Shown here: positions 10,645 to 18,885 of the stretch, piece by piece
Layout of the letters: the number at the start of each line of letters is the position of its first letter
Numbering within the stretch: the first letter of the stretch is position 1
Source of the DNA: Flavobacteriales bacterium
GTDB taxonomy: Bacteria > Bacteroidota > Bacteroidia > Flavobacteriales_E > Vicingaceae
NCBI GenBank assembly: GCA_029262875.1
Contig: JAJCYO010000115.1
Span: forward strand, 1 to 64,000
DNA: 64,000 nt
Direction: 5' to 3'
Notes under the pieces: model-generated
Seen by the model: the letters and a program-made list of their open reading frames with translations, nothing else
The model's database searches: none
What the model was told of the DNA's origin: nothing
Program-made: the position numbers and the translations under genes

Positions 10645-11886
10645 CTAATCTTCAAATTCTTGTTGCAAGATATTCATTACATCTTCAACGGTTTCAATTT
10701 CCAAATCAGTCCTTTTTACCAATTCATCTACAGAATGTTCCAACACACTTTTTGCAGAATCACATCCAACAGATTTCAATTCAACTAAAACCCAATCTTC
10801 TATTTCATCAGTAAATTCATCCAATGCGACATCGTCTGTATCTTGCTCATCTACATCCCTGTAAACATCAATCTCGTATCCTACTAATTTACCAGCTAAT
10901 TTAATATTAAACCCTCCTCTACCTATCGCTAATGAAACCTGATCTGGCTTAAGAAAAACCTCAGCAGTTAATTTATCTCTATCTAATTTAATCGCAGTGA
11001 TTTTTGCTGGACTCAATGATCGTTGAATGAATAACTCTGTATTATTAGTATAATTAATTACGTCAATGTTCTCATTTCTTAGCTCTCTAACGATTCCATG
11101 AATTCTTGCCCCCTTCATTCCAACACAAGCTCCAACAGGATCAATTCTGTCATCATAAGATTCAACAGCTACTTTTGCTCTCTCTCCTGGTTCTCTCACA
11201 ATGTTTTTAATTGTAATTAATCCATCATAAATTTCAGGAACTTCTAATTCAAATAAACGCTCTAAAAACAACGGAGACGTTCTTGACAAAATAATTAACG
11301 GCTTATTGTTTTTCATTTCAACTTTCACAACAACTGCTCTTACACTATCTCCTTTTTTAAATCTATCGTTAGAGATTTGCTCTGTTTTTGGAAGAATTAA
11401 TTCATTATCTTCATCATCCAAGATTAACATTTCTCTTTTCCAAACTTGGTAAACTTCACCAGTAATTAAATCTCCAACCCTATCTTTATACTGAGAATAG
11501 ATGTTATCCTTCTCTAACTCCATCACTTTAGACATTAAATTTTGTCTTAATGATAAAACAATTCTTCTACCGAAATCTTCCATCTTCACTTCTTCAGATA
11601 CCTCTTCACCGATTTCAAAATCTGGTTCAATTAAAATTGCATCAGAATAAGAAATTTCTTTATTCTCATCTTCAACTTCTCCATCGTAAACTATTTCTCT
11701 ATTCCTCCAAATCTCTAAATCTCCTTTATCAACATTTACGATAAAATCAAAATTTTCATCATCTCCAAATCTCCTTTTGATAGTACTTCTAAAAACACTT
11801 TCTAAGATATTCATTAACGTTGCTCTATCAATGTCTTTGAATTCTTTAAATTCTTGAAACGAATCTATTAAACTTAAACTTTCCAT
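10645..11886 (-). CDS. nusA: Transcription termination/antitermination protein NusA
   Basis: RNA-polymerase-binding factor controlling pausing, termination and antitermination. The 413-residue protein has the N-terminal RNAP-binding domain, an S1 domain (about 135-200) and two KH domains; the IGRGGFNIKLA motif near residue 315 is the second KH signature. The C-terminal region is acidic and contains a helix-hairpin-helix-like stretch (ELKSVGCDSAKSVLE) instead of the E. coli acidic repeats. It is 8 bases downstream of rimP and upstream of infB. NusA in E. coli feeds back on its own operon; see the leader hairpin at 12371-12397. Confidence 0.96.
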   Translation of the reverse strand: MESLSLIDSFQEFKEFKDIDRATLMNILESVFRSTIKRRFGDDENFDFIVNVDKGDLEIWRNREIVYDGEVEDENKEISYSDAILIEPDFEIGEEVSEEVKMEDFGRRIVLSLRQNLMSKVMELEKDNIYSQYKDRVGDLITGEVYQVWKREMLILDDEDNELILPKTEQISNDRFKKGDSVRAVVVKVEMKNNKPLIILSRTSPLFLERLFELEVPEIYDGLITIKNIVREPGERAKVAVESYDDRIDPVGACVGMKGARIHGIVRELRNENIDVINYTNNTELFIQRSLSPAKITAIKLDRDKLTAEVFLKPDQVSLAIGRGGFNIKLAGKLVGYEIDVYRDVDEQDTDDVALDEFTDEIEDWVLVELKSVGCDSAKSVLEHSVDELVKRTDLEIETVEDVMNILQQEFED

Positions 11887-11894
11887 TTTTTGGT

Positions 11895-12362
11895 TTATTT
11901 AAACGATATAATTACCGTTGTTTCTTTTATATTATTAAAATTTATTTTCTCTTGTTTGATTATGGTTTGTTTTTTCTTCTTTCCTTCAATCTTTTCCTTG
12001 TAGGAATATTCAACCATAATGTCATTTTCATTTACTTCTTTCAATTCCCCCTTAACAACATTTCCATCAACCGGAACTACCTTCACATTTCTACCAACAT
12101 TCTTTTGGTATTGTTCCTTTACTCTAAAAGGCTTATCCAACCCAGGCGAAGATACTTGTAGCTCAAAATCTTCAATTTCCCTATCTAAATTATGTTCTAC
12201 TGCTCTACTGAAACTCATGCAGTCCTGAACCGTAATCCCTTTTAAGCTATCAATCTCTAACGAAATGGCATTTCCTTCTCCAATCTCAAGCTCAACAACA
12301 AAACAATCATTCTCTTTAAGCTTATCTTTTATTAAATCTTGTACTTGTTGTTTTGTTATCAT
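11895..12362 (-). CDS. rimP: Ribosome maturation factor RimP
   Basis: Factor for late 30S subunit assembly. The preferred start is ATG at 12362 (MITKQQVQDLIKDKL), giving 155 residues, the normal family length. An upstream start near 12428 would add 22 residues not seen in the family, and it lies at or before the predicted transcription start. The RimP core is visible as FVVELEIGEGNAISLEID, followed by SRAVEHNLDREIEDFELQVSSPGLDKPF. It is the first gene of rimP-nusA-infB, with its own two-box promoter and a terminator-like hairpin just ahead of the start codon. Confidence 0.92.
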   Translation of the reverse strand: MITKQQVQDLIKDKLKENDCFVVELEIGEGNAISLEIDSLKGITVQDCMSFSRAVEHNLDREIEDFELQVSSPGLDKPFRVKEQYQKNVGRNVKVVPVDGNVVKGELKEVNENDIMVEYSYKEKIEGKKKKQTIIKQEKINFNNIKETTVIISFK

Positions 12363-12370
12363 TTTTTTCC

Positions 12371-12397
12371 AAAGAAAAAGGGAACTTTTCGTTCCCT
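12371..12397 (-). promoter_or_regulatory. Attenuator-like hairpin in the rimP leader
   Basis: On the minus strand AGGGAAC-GAAAA-GTTCCCT (7 bp stem, 12379-12397) is followed by TTTTCTTT, and then the rimP ATG 8 bases later. It therefore has the form of an intrinsic terminator inside the short leader of the operon that encodes NusA. It could be an attenuator or simply a hairpin that hides the translation start. The structure is seen in the sequence; the function is inferred. Confidence 0.5.
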
Positions 12398-12425
12398 CTA
12401 ATTTTCCTCTTTTATTTTGTTCGTG

Positions 12426-12456
12426 CAAATATAGCTAAATAAATTAGTTATACAAA
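12426..12456 (-). promoter_or_regulatory. Promoter of the rimP-nusA-infB operon
   Basis: The minus strand shows TTTG (12456-12453), a 19-base spacer and TATATTTG (12433-12426), a full match to the Bacteroidota housekeeping promoter TTG-N19-TAnnTTTG. Transcription should start near 12419, leaving a leader of about 57 nt that contains the attenuator-like hairpin. Confidence 0.75.
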
Positions 12457-12478
12457 CAGATTCACAAAAAATAGGGCA

Positions 12479-12510
12479 TAAAAAAAGCCCAATTTGAGTT
12501 GGGCTTTTTA
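12479..12510 (-). terminator. Terminator of rpsF-rpsR-rplI
   Basis: Hairpin GCCCAA-TTTGAG-TTGGGC (12487-12504); on the minus strand it is followed by a run of seven or more T. It lies 17 bases past the rplI stop and separates this operon from the rimP promoter. Confidence 0.85.
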
Positions 12511-12526
12511 ACTAACTATACGTTAA

Positions 12527-12991
12527 TTATTTTTTCTCTTTCTTCTTATCAGCAATCACATCAAACTTAACTAAAGCATCAACATCTTTATGTAATCTAA
12601 TTCCTGCTTCATAAGAACCTACATTCTTAATTGCTTCTCCTTTAATTTTGATGTACTTCTTGTCAACTTTATGGCCTGCTTTATTAATAGCATCTGCTAA
12701 TTGAGTAGTTGTTACAGAACCAAATATTTTTCCTTTCTCTCCAGCTTTAACCACAACTTTCACCACCATCTCATTTAATGCATCAGCAGTTTTTTGAGCT
12801 TCGTCTTGAATTTTTTGATTCTTAACAGCACTTTGTCTTAGGTTTTCTTCTAACACTTTTATTGCTGAATCAGTAGCTAATGCAGCCACTCCTTTAGGAA
12901 TAAGGAAGTTTCTAGCGTATCCGTTTTTTACTTCAACTACTTCATCTTTAAATCCTAAGTGTTCTATATTTTCTTTTAATATTACTTTCAT
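12527..12991 (-). CDS. rplI: 50S ribosomal protein bL9
   Basis: Ribosomal protein bL9, 154 residues, with the N-terminal 23S-binding domain (MKVILKENIEHLGFKDEVVEVKNGYARNFL is the family opening; signature GYARNFLIPKG), a long connecting helix and the C-terminal domain. It is the third gene of rpsF-rpsR-rplI, 17 bases downstream of rpsR. Unusually for this phylum, it is preceded by a perfect AGGAGG at 13000-13005, 8 bases before the ATG. Confidence 0.97.
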   Translation of the reverse strand: MKVILKENIEHLGFKDEVVEVKNGYARNFLIPKGVAALATDSAIKVLEENLRQSAVKNQKIQDEAQKTADALNEMVVKVVVKAGEKGKIFGSVTTTQLADAINKAGHKVDKKYIKIKGEAIKNVGSYEAGIRLHKDVDALVKFDVIADKKKEKK

Positions 12992-12999
12992 TTTAAGAT

Positions 13000-13005
13000 C
13001 CTCCT
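13000..13005 (-). promoter_or_regulatory. Perfect Shine-Dalgarno sequence of rplI
   Basis: The minus strand reads AGGAGG, followed by 8 bases and then ATG at 12991. None of the other start sites I inspected in the window has a comparable site, and Bacteroidota as a group generally do not use them. It lies just past the rpsR stop. Confidence 0.85.
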
Positions 13006-13008
13006 AAA

Positions 13009-13278
13009 TTATTTAAGCATATCAGCAACGTAAGGCATTAATGCCAAGTGTCTTGCTCTTTTTACTGCTTGTGAAACTTTTCTTTGATACTTCAAAGATG
13101 TACCTGTAATTCTTCTCGGTAACAACTTACCTTGTTCATTTACGAATTGCAATAAGAATTTTTCATCTTTATAGTCAATGTATTTGATTCTGTTTTTTTC
13201 GAATCTACAATACTTCTCTCTATTCAATTCAATGTTAGGAGGAGTTAAATATCTAATTTCTGATGTATTTTCAGCCAT
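13009..13278 (-). CDS. rpsR: 30S ribosomal protein bS18
   Basis: Ribosomal protein bS18, 89 residues. The core motif [20 protein letters not shown] and ARHLALMPY near the C-terminus identify it. In the ribosome bS18 binds next to bS6, and in Flavobacterium it forms part of the pocket that covers the 3' end of 16S rRNA. It lies between rpsF (33 bases upstream) and rplI. Confidence 0.97.
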   Translation of the reverse strand: MAENTSEIRYLTPPNIELNREKYCRFEKNRIKYIDYKDEKFLLQFVNEQGKLLPRRITGTSLKYQRKVSQAVKRARHLALMPYVADMLK

Positions 13279-13311
13279 GGTTTCTAATTTTTAATGGGTT
13301 AAACTTAAGGT

Positions 13312-13644
13312 TTACTTTTTTCTTTGAGGTCTAGATTCAACGAAAGCGATGGCATGCTTATCTAAAGAAACTGTTAAGAAACGCATCACTTTTTCGTCTC
13401 TTTTTAAGTTTACTTCCATGTTGCCAATTTTTTCGCCTTCCATCTCATACTCAAACAAGTGGTAAAAACCTGTTGATTTTTTTTGAATTGGGTAAGCCAA
13501 TTTTTTTAACCCCCAATCTTCTTCATGCGTCAGCTTAGCGCCAGCATCCTTCAAAGATTTTTTAAACTTTACAACTGTCTCCTTTACCTGCTCTGCAGAT
13601 AAAACGGGAGTTAAGATGAAGACAGTTTCATAACGTTTTGTCAT
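13312..13644 (-). CDS. rpsF: 30S ribosomal protein bS6
   Basis: Ribosomal protein bS6, 110 residues, recognised from the opening RYETVFILTPVLS and the central GLKKLAYPIQKKSTGFYHLF. I use ATG 13644; the upstream in-frame TTG at 13650 adds only two residues. It is the first gene of rpsF-rpsR-rplI and has a strong two-box promoter. A short perfect hairpin sits at the expected 5' end of the transcript. Confidence 0.96.
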   Translation of the reverse strand: MTKRYETVFILTPVLSAEQVKETVVKFKKSLKDAGAKLTHEEDWGLKKLAYPIQKKSTGFYHLFEYEMEGEKIGNMEVNLKRDEKVMRFLTVSLDKHAIAFVESRPQRKK

Positions 13645-13666
13645 TTCCAATTTATTTTTAGTTAAT

Positions 13667-13684
13667 CCTTTAATTTTTTAAAGG
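13667..13684 (-). promoter_or_regulatory. Hairpin at the 5' end of the rpsF leader
   Basis: The minus strand has CCTTTAA-AAAA-TTAAAGG, a perfect 7 bp stem with a four-base loop, starting about where the transcript should begin and preceded by CCG. A possible S6:S18-type autoregulatory leader was considered, but the conserved CCG is not placed inside a bulge here, so I record it only as a structure. Confidence 0.3.
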
Positions 13685-13688
13685 ACGG

Positions 13689-13719
13689 CAAAAATAAAGA
13701 ATTTATATTGATTAGCAAA
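13689..13719 (-). promoter_or_regulatory. Promoter of rpsF-rpsR-rplI
   Basis: The minus strand has TTTG (13719-13716), a 19-base spacer and TATTTTTG (13696-13689). This has the same geometry as the rimP promoter. Predicted transcription start is near 13682. Confidence 0.75.
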
Positions 13720-13838
13720 CAGTTGAGAATAAAGATTTTTCAGGTCACATCTTCACTCTAAAAACCTCCACATCAATGCAATCCATATTGTTAAAAAATA
13801 AATTCTCATAAATGCAAAAACCAAACACTAAATAAATT

Positions 13839-13846
13839 TATATTTG
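13839..13846 (+). promoter_or_regulatory. Probable -7 box for dnaX
   Basis: TATATTTG is a perfect TAnnTTTG match about 19 bases before the dnaX ATG. No clear TTG is present 19 bases upstream. Confidence 0.45.
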
Positions 13847-13864
13847 TTTCACTTTTAGAGTAGT

Positions 13865-15796
13865 ATGGAAAATTACATTGTTTCTGCAAGAAAATACAGA
13901 CCTGCAACATTTGATTCTGTTGTTGGGCAAACTTCCATTACAGCTACATTAAAGAATGCCATTAAAAACCAACACTTAGCACAAGCATTTTTATTTTGTG
14001 GGCCAAGAGGTGTCGGTAAAACCACTTGCGCTAGGATATTAGCCAAAACCATTAACTGTTTTAGCATAACATCAACCATTGAAGCATGTAACGAATGTGA
14101 ATCCTGTAAATCTTTTGATGAAGGTCGTTCGTTAAACATTCATGAATTGGATGGTGCATCAAACAACGGTGTTGACGAAATAAGAAGTTTAATTGAACAA
14201 GTACGGTTTGCTCCTCAAATTGGAACTCATAAAGTTTACATAATAGATGAGGTTCATATGCTCTCACAAGCAGCTTTTAATGCATTTTTAAAAACATTAG
14301 AAGAGCCACCTAAGCATGCTATCTTTATTTTAGCCACTACAGAAAAACACAAAATAATCCCAACCATACTTTCCAGGTGTCAAATTTTTGATTTTAACAG
14401 AATTAGAATCGATGACATTGCTAATCATCTCTCTGGGATTGCTCAAAAAGAAAATGTATCAGCAGAAGCAGATGGACTACACATTATTGCACAAAAAGCT
14501 GATGGTGCAATGAGAGATGCATTGTCTATGTTTGACCAAATAGTCAGTTTTTCTGGGGAAACAATTACCTATCAAGATGTTATTGAAAACCTAAACATCC
14601 TTGATTATGATTATTATTTTAAGGTAACGGATTCCATCTTATCTAATAATGTTGCTGATTCCTTATTATTGTTTAATGAAGTACTAAACAATGGTTTTGA
14701 TGGTCATAATTTTATCAATGGTTTAGCTGAACATTTAAGAAACTTATTGGTTTGTCAAGATGAAAAGACTGTTGAACTGTTGGAAGTTGGTGCAACTATT
14801 AAAGAGCGGTATGTTGAACAATCAAAGGCTTCTAATACCAGCCAATTAATTTCATTCTTAAACATTACGAACAAAACAGACACTCAGTATAAACTGAGTA
14901 AAAACCAGCGTTTATTGGTTGAAGTAATGCTCATGCAGCTTTGTTCAATTGATGACCAATCTGCTGAAAAAAAAAAGCCCATAATTAACATCCCTATTGG
15001 GAAAACCCGTAATACAAGTCAAAAAATAGATTCCGCACCAAATGTGGATATAGAGCAAAGTAAAAATCCTGCCTTAGATGCAGCAATTGAAAAATCAACT
15101 GTTAGTTACGCTATTCCCGAAGTAGAAATTAACCAAGTAAAAGAAGATGACCCCAAACCTATTGAACCTGCCCTTTCTGCTACTGAAGAACTACCAACCG
15201 AAACGAAACCTGTCCTCCAAGAAGAGTCACCTATTAAAACTACGGAACAAGTTGATAGTTCGAACAAAACTGAAACGGTAGAAAAAACAATCGAAGAAAC
15301 CAAACCAGTTTCTGAAACTACTTTAAAACGAGGCACTAACCTTGCTTTTTCAGATTCCATTTCAATTAACCCTTCTATTGCGAAAGAAGAGAATAAAGAA
15401 GCTGATGTTGTCATTTCTAACAAACCAACAGAAGCTTATACTCCCGAAAAATTTGCTGAAATATTAAACGATTATAAAATTCTTCTTCAAGAAAAGGGGA
15501 AGGATAGTTTAGCTTCAATTTTTGAAATTGTACCAGAAGTCAAAGAAGATACCATCCATCTTTTAATCGAAAACAAAGCATTGGAAGATGAATTTATTGC
15601 TCAAAAATCGGATTTTTTAGAATTTGTCAGAAAAGAATTGGTCAACTACAATATTCAAGTAGTGACAGAAGTTAATAAGGATGTGAAATTGAAAAAAGCA
15701 TATACTCCTCAAGAAAAATTCACTAAAATGAGCGAAAGAAATCCTAACCTAAAACAACTTGTCGAAAAGCTGGACATGGACATCGGGTATGCTTAA
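13865..15796 (+). CDS. dnaX: DNA polymerase III subunit gamma/tau
   Basis: Clamp-loader ATPase of the replicative polymerase, 643 residues. The AAA+ core has Walker A GPRGVGKTT (46-54), a zinc module with cysteines at 65, 75, 78 and 81 (CNECESC), Walker B/DEAH-like IIDEVHML and the SRC sensor. After about residue 360 the protein becomes a Glu/Pro/Thr-rich low-complexity linker, then a folded C-terminal domain (from about 525, EAYTPEKFAEILNDYK) that should bind the polymerase. I saw no obvious slippery frameshift signal producing a short gamma form, although an A9 run (about 14964-14972) lies near the end of the core region. Confidence 0.96.
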   Translation: MENYIVSARKYRPATFDSVVGQTSITATLKNAIKNQHLAQAFLFCGPRGVGKTTCARILAKTINCFSITSTIEACNECESCKSFDEGRSLNIHELDGASNNGVDEIRSLIEQVRFAPQIGTHKVYIIDEVHMLSQAAFNAFLKTLEEPPKHAIFILATTEKHKIIPTILSRCQIFDFNRIRIDDIANHLSGIAQKENVSAEADGLHIIAQKADGAMRDALSMFDQIVSFSGETITYQDVIENLNILDYDYYFKVTDSILSNNVADSLLLFNEVLNNGFDGHNFINGLAEHLRNLLVCQDEKTVELLEVGATIKERYVEQSKASNTSQLISFLNITNKTDTQYKLSKNQRLLVEVMLMQLCSIDDQSAEKKKPIINIPIGKTRNTSQKIDSAPNVDIEQSKNPALDAAIEKSTVSYAIPEVEINQVKEDDPKPIEPALSATEELPTETKPVLQEESPIKTTEQVDSSNKTETVEKTIEETKPVSETTLKRGTNLAFSDSISINPSIAKEENKEADVVISNKPTEAYTPEKFAEILNDYKILLQEKGKDSLASIFEIVPEVKEDTIHLLIENKALEDEFIAQKSDFLEFVRKELVNYNIQVVTEVNKDVKLKKAYTPQEKFTKMSERNPNLKQLVEKLDMDIGYA

Positions 15797-15824
15797 CTCT
15801 TAAATATATTAAAACTAAAAAATC

Positions 15825-18743
15825 ATGAAATTCAAAGCATTAGCATTAGTTACCATCGTATTTTTTATCTTGTCATGTGGTGGGGATACCGAAACAAAAA
15901 AAGACTATAAATATGATTACGAAACTGTTGAAGGTGATGTATTAAATACGTTTATCTACACGTTAGATAATGGCCTAAAAATATACATGTCTGTAAACAA
16001 AGATGAGCCAAGAATTCAAACAAATATTGCTGTAAATACGGGTAGTAAACAAGACCCTTCTGATGCTACTGGACTGGCCCATTATTTAGAACACATGGTT
16101 TTTAAAGGCACCTCGGAAATTGCAACCATTAATTGGGAAGAAGAGAAAGTAATCTTAAAGCAAATTTCTGATTTGTATGAGAAAAGAAGAAGCGTAACTG
16201 ATGAGGTTGAGCGAAAAGCAATTTACCATTTAATAGATAGTCTTTCTGGAGAAGCTGCAAAGTTTGCTGTTCCAAATGAGTATGATAAGATGATTAGTTC
16301 TATAGGTGCTAAAGGAACGAATGCATATACTTCTGTAGAACAAACGGTTTACATCAATGACATTCCATCCAATGAATTTGAGAAATGGTTATCGATCGAA
16401 TCTGAAAGATTTAGTGAATTAGTGTTAAGATTATTTCATACAGAATTGGAAGCTGTTTACGAAGAATACAATAGAGGTAAAGACAGCGATTATTGGTTGG
16501 CATGGGAAACGATGTCAGCACATTTGTTTAAAAAACACACTTACGGAACGCAAACTACAATAGGAACAAGTGATCATTTAAAAAATCCTTCTATGGAGAA
16601 AATTCATCAATATTTTAATGAACGGTATGTGCCAAATAATATGGCCATTATTCTTTCAGGGGATTTGGATCCGGACAATACGGTTGATTTGATTCAAAAA
16701 TATTTTGGTGATTACAAAAGGAAAGAAGTTCCAAAATTTGTTCCAGCTGTTGAAGATGAAATAACTGAACCAGAATACGTTACTGTGAAAGGAAGTGATG
16801 CTGCCTGGGTAAATATTGGTTACCGATTACCAGGAATAAAAAATGAAGATATTCATATGGTTCAGCTTTTTGACGGTTTATTAAACAATGGTCAAGCCGG
16901 ACTAATTGATCTGAACTTGGTTAAAGCACAAAAGGTATTAGATGCTTCTTCTGGTGCAGATGTTATGAAAGATTACACCGCGTTTGAATTATCAGGAAAC
17001 CCAAGAGATGGACAATCGTTAGAAGAAGTAAAAGACTTGTTATTAGCAGAAGTGGAAAAAGTTAAAGCCGGTGATTTTGAAGAGTGGATGCTGCCTGCTA
17101 TTGTCAAAGATTTTGAGCTACAAGAACAACAAGCCAACCAATATAATTCTGTGCGAGCTGGAGTAATGACCAATGCTTTTATTATGGATTTAGACTGGGC
17201 GGATGTTGTAAACGAAAATGAGAAACTAAAAAAGGTTACCAAAAAAGACATCATTGCCTTTGCCAATAAATATTTTAAAAATAATTATGTTGTTGTATAT
17301 AAAGAAACTGGCAATGCCAACAACCCTAAAGTTGAGAAACCAGCAATTACTCAGGTACAACTAAATAGAGATACGGCTTCAGTTTTTGCAAACAATTTTG
17401 AAAAGATGGAATCTACAAGAATGACTCCTGTTTTTGATGAGTATAAATCTGAAATAAAGGAAAGCAACTTGAGTTCAGGTGTGCCGCTATATTATGTGGA
17501 AAATACTACCAACGAAACATTCAGTCTAAATTATATTTTAGACATGGGTTCTTATAGTGATAAAGAAATGGCATTGGCTGTTGATTATTTAGAATACTTA
17601 GGAACAAATAAGTACTCTGCTAATGAACTGCAATTAGAATTATTTAAGCTTGGATTGACATATAGTGTTTACGCTGCCGATGAAAGAGTGTATGTAACTT
17701 TAGCTGGATTGGATGAATCCTTAGAAGAAGGAATCAAATTATTTGAACATATCCTTGCAAACGTAGAACCTAACCAAGAAGCATTTGACAACATTGTTCA
17801 AGACATTATTAAGGACCGAGCAGACACTAAGTTATCTAAAGGGGCAATTCTCTATGGTGGAATGATGAATTACGGTCAGTATGGTGCCAATGGTCCAATT
17901 AAAGATATTTTCAGCGAAGAGGAATTAACCTCTTTAGACGTCAATAACCTTATCACTAAAATTAAAGGGTTAACTTCTTATGAACATTACATTTATTATT
18001 ATGGAAGAAAAGACATCGAAGAGGTAAAAACCTTGTTAAATGAAAATCATAAAACACCTGAGAAATTAACTCCGTTAATTGCTGCGAAAGAATTTCCAGA
18101 ATTAAAAATGGAAAGCAACAAGGTTTATTTTGTGAACTATGACATGGTCCAATCAGAAGTAATGATGCTTTCTAATGCTGGCACTTACAACAAAGATTTT
18201 GCCGCAACAACTAATGTGTTTAATGAGTATTTTGGTTCAGGATTATCTTCCATTATTTTTCAGGAGATTAGAGAATCGAAAGCATTGGCTTACTCTGCAT
18301 ACTCTGTTTTCACAACCCCAAGAAAAGCCAACAAATCACATTATGTTAGGGCTTATGTTGGAACACAAGTAGACAAGTTAAGTGATGCAAAAATTGCCAT
18401 TATGGAATTGATGAATGACATGCCAGAAGTCGAGGATCAATTTCAAGATTCTAAAATGGCGGCATTGAAGAAAATTGAAACTTCAAGAACTAAACGGTCA
18501 AGTTTATTTTGGCGTTACTTATCTGCTAAAGAAATGGGTAGGGATTATGATTTGAAAAAAGAAATCTATCCTCAAATTAAAACCTTAGAATTGAAAGATT
18601 TAAAAATATTCTTTAACAATAACATCAAAGGAAGAAACTATACTTACCTGGTTATTGGGAACAAAGAGTTAGTTGACATGGATGTTTTAAAAGAAATGGG
18701 AGAATTTCAAGAATTAACTTTAGAAGAGATTTTTGGGTATTAA
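15825..18743 (+). CDS. M16 family zinc metalloprotease lipoprotein
   Basis: A 972-residue pitrilysin/insulinase-family peptidase. The signal ends ILSCGG, a lipobox, so it is likely tethered in the outer membrane or periplasm. The first M16 domain has the inverted zinc motif HxxEH as HYLEH at 86-90, with the third ligand expected in the ELEAVYEEYNRG region (near 208-214). Two further M16-like domains form the rest; the last contains the RESKALAYSAYS segment, typical of the inactive R/Y half. It is 28 bases downstream of dnaX and closed by a strong terminator. The substrate is unknown. Confidence 0.9.
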   Translation: MKFKALALVTIVFFILSCGGDTETKKDYKYDYETVEGDVLNTFIYTLDNGLKIYMSVNKDEPRIQTNIAVNTGSKQDPSDATGLAHYLEHMVFKGTSEIATINWEEEKVILKQISDLYEKRRSVTDEVERKAIYHLIDSLSGEAAKFAVPNEYDKMISSIGAKGTNAYTSVEQTVYINDIPSNEFEKWLSIESERFSELVLRLFHTELEAVYEEYNRGKDSDYWLAWETMSAHLFKKHTYGTQTTIGTSDHLKNPSMEKIHQYFNERYVPNNMAIILSGDLDPDNTVDLIQKYFGDYKRKEVPKFVPAVEDEITEPEYVTVKGSDAAWVNIGYRLPGIKNEDIHMVQLFDGLLNNGQAGLIDLNLVKAQKVLDASSGADVMKDYTAFELSGNPRDGQSLEEVKDLLLAEVEKVKAGDFEEWMLPAIVKDFELQEQQANQYNSVRAGVMTNAFIMDLDWADVVNENEKLKKVTKKDIIAFANKYFKNNYVVVYKETGNANNPKVEKPAITQVQLNRDTASVFANNFEKMESTRMTPVFDEYKSEIKESNLSSGVPLYYVENTTNETFSLNYILDMGSYSDKEMALAVDYLEYLGTNKYSANELQLELFKLGLTYSVYAADERVYVTLAGLDESLEEGIKLFEHILANVEPNQEAFDNIVQDIIKDRADTKLSKGAILYGGMMNYGQYGANGPIKDIFSEEELTSLDVNNLITKIKGLTSYEHYIYYYGRKDIEEVKTLLNENHKTPEKLTPLIAAKEFPELKMESNKVYFVNYDMVQSEVMMLSNAGTYNKDFAATTNVFNEYFGSGLSSIIFQEIRESKALAYSAYSVFTTPRKANKSHYVRAYVGTQVDKLSDAKIAIMELMNDMPEVEDQFQDSKMAALKKIETSRTKRSSLFWRYLSAKEMGRDYDLKKEIYPQIKTLELKDLKIFFNNNIKGRNYTYLVIGNKELVDMDVLKEMGEFQELTLEEIFGY

Positions 18744-18763
18744 TTCCATATGCATTGGATGAT

Positions 18764-18793
18764 AAAAAGGGGCTCAATTGAGCCCCTTTTTTA
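18764..18793 (+). terminator. Terminator of dnaX/M16 protease
   Basis: Perfect 18-base inverted repeat GGGGCTCAATTGAGCCCC (18769-18786) followed by six T. It lies 25 bases beyond the protease stop. Confidence 0.9.
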
Positions 18794-18820
18794 TTTGGGC
18801 AACTAAAACACTCAAGAGTA

Positions 18821-18849
18821 TTGTTATTTAAAACAATTTAGTACATTTG
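18821..18849 (+). promoter_or_regulatory. Promoter of rpsP-rimM
   Basis: TTG (18821-18823), an 18-base spacer and TACATTTG (18842-18849) match the Bacteroidota promoter. Predicted start is near 18856, giving a leader of about 30 nt before rpsP. Confidence 0.7.
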
Positions 18850-18885
18850 CAGGCTTAAAAATATTTAATAATTAAATTTTAGAAA

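Noticed and set aside
13667-13720. S6:S18 RNA leader call
   Set aside because: The hairpin lacks the diagnostic internal bulge with CCG, so it is listed only as a structure.
14960-14975. A9 run in dnaX as a programmed frameshift site for a gamma subunit
   Set aside because: An A-run alone is present, but I found no paired hairpin or nearby out-of-frame stop that I could verify as a conserved signal, so no feature is reported.
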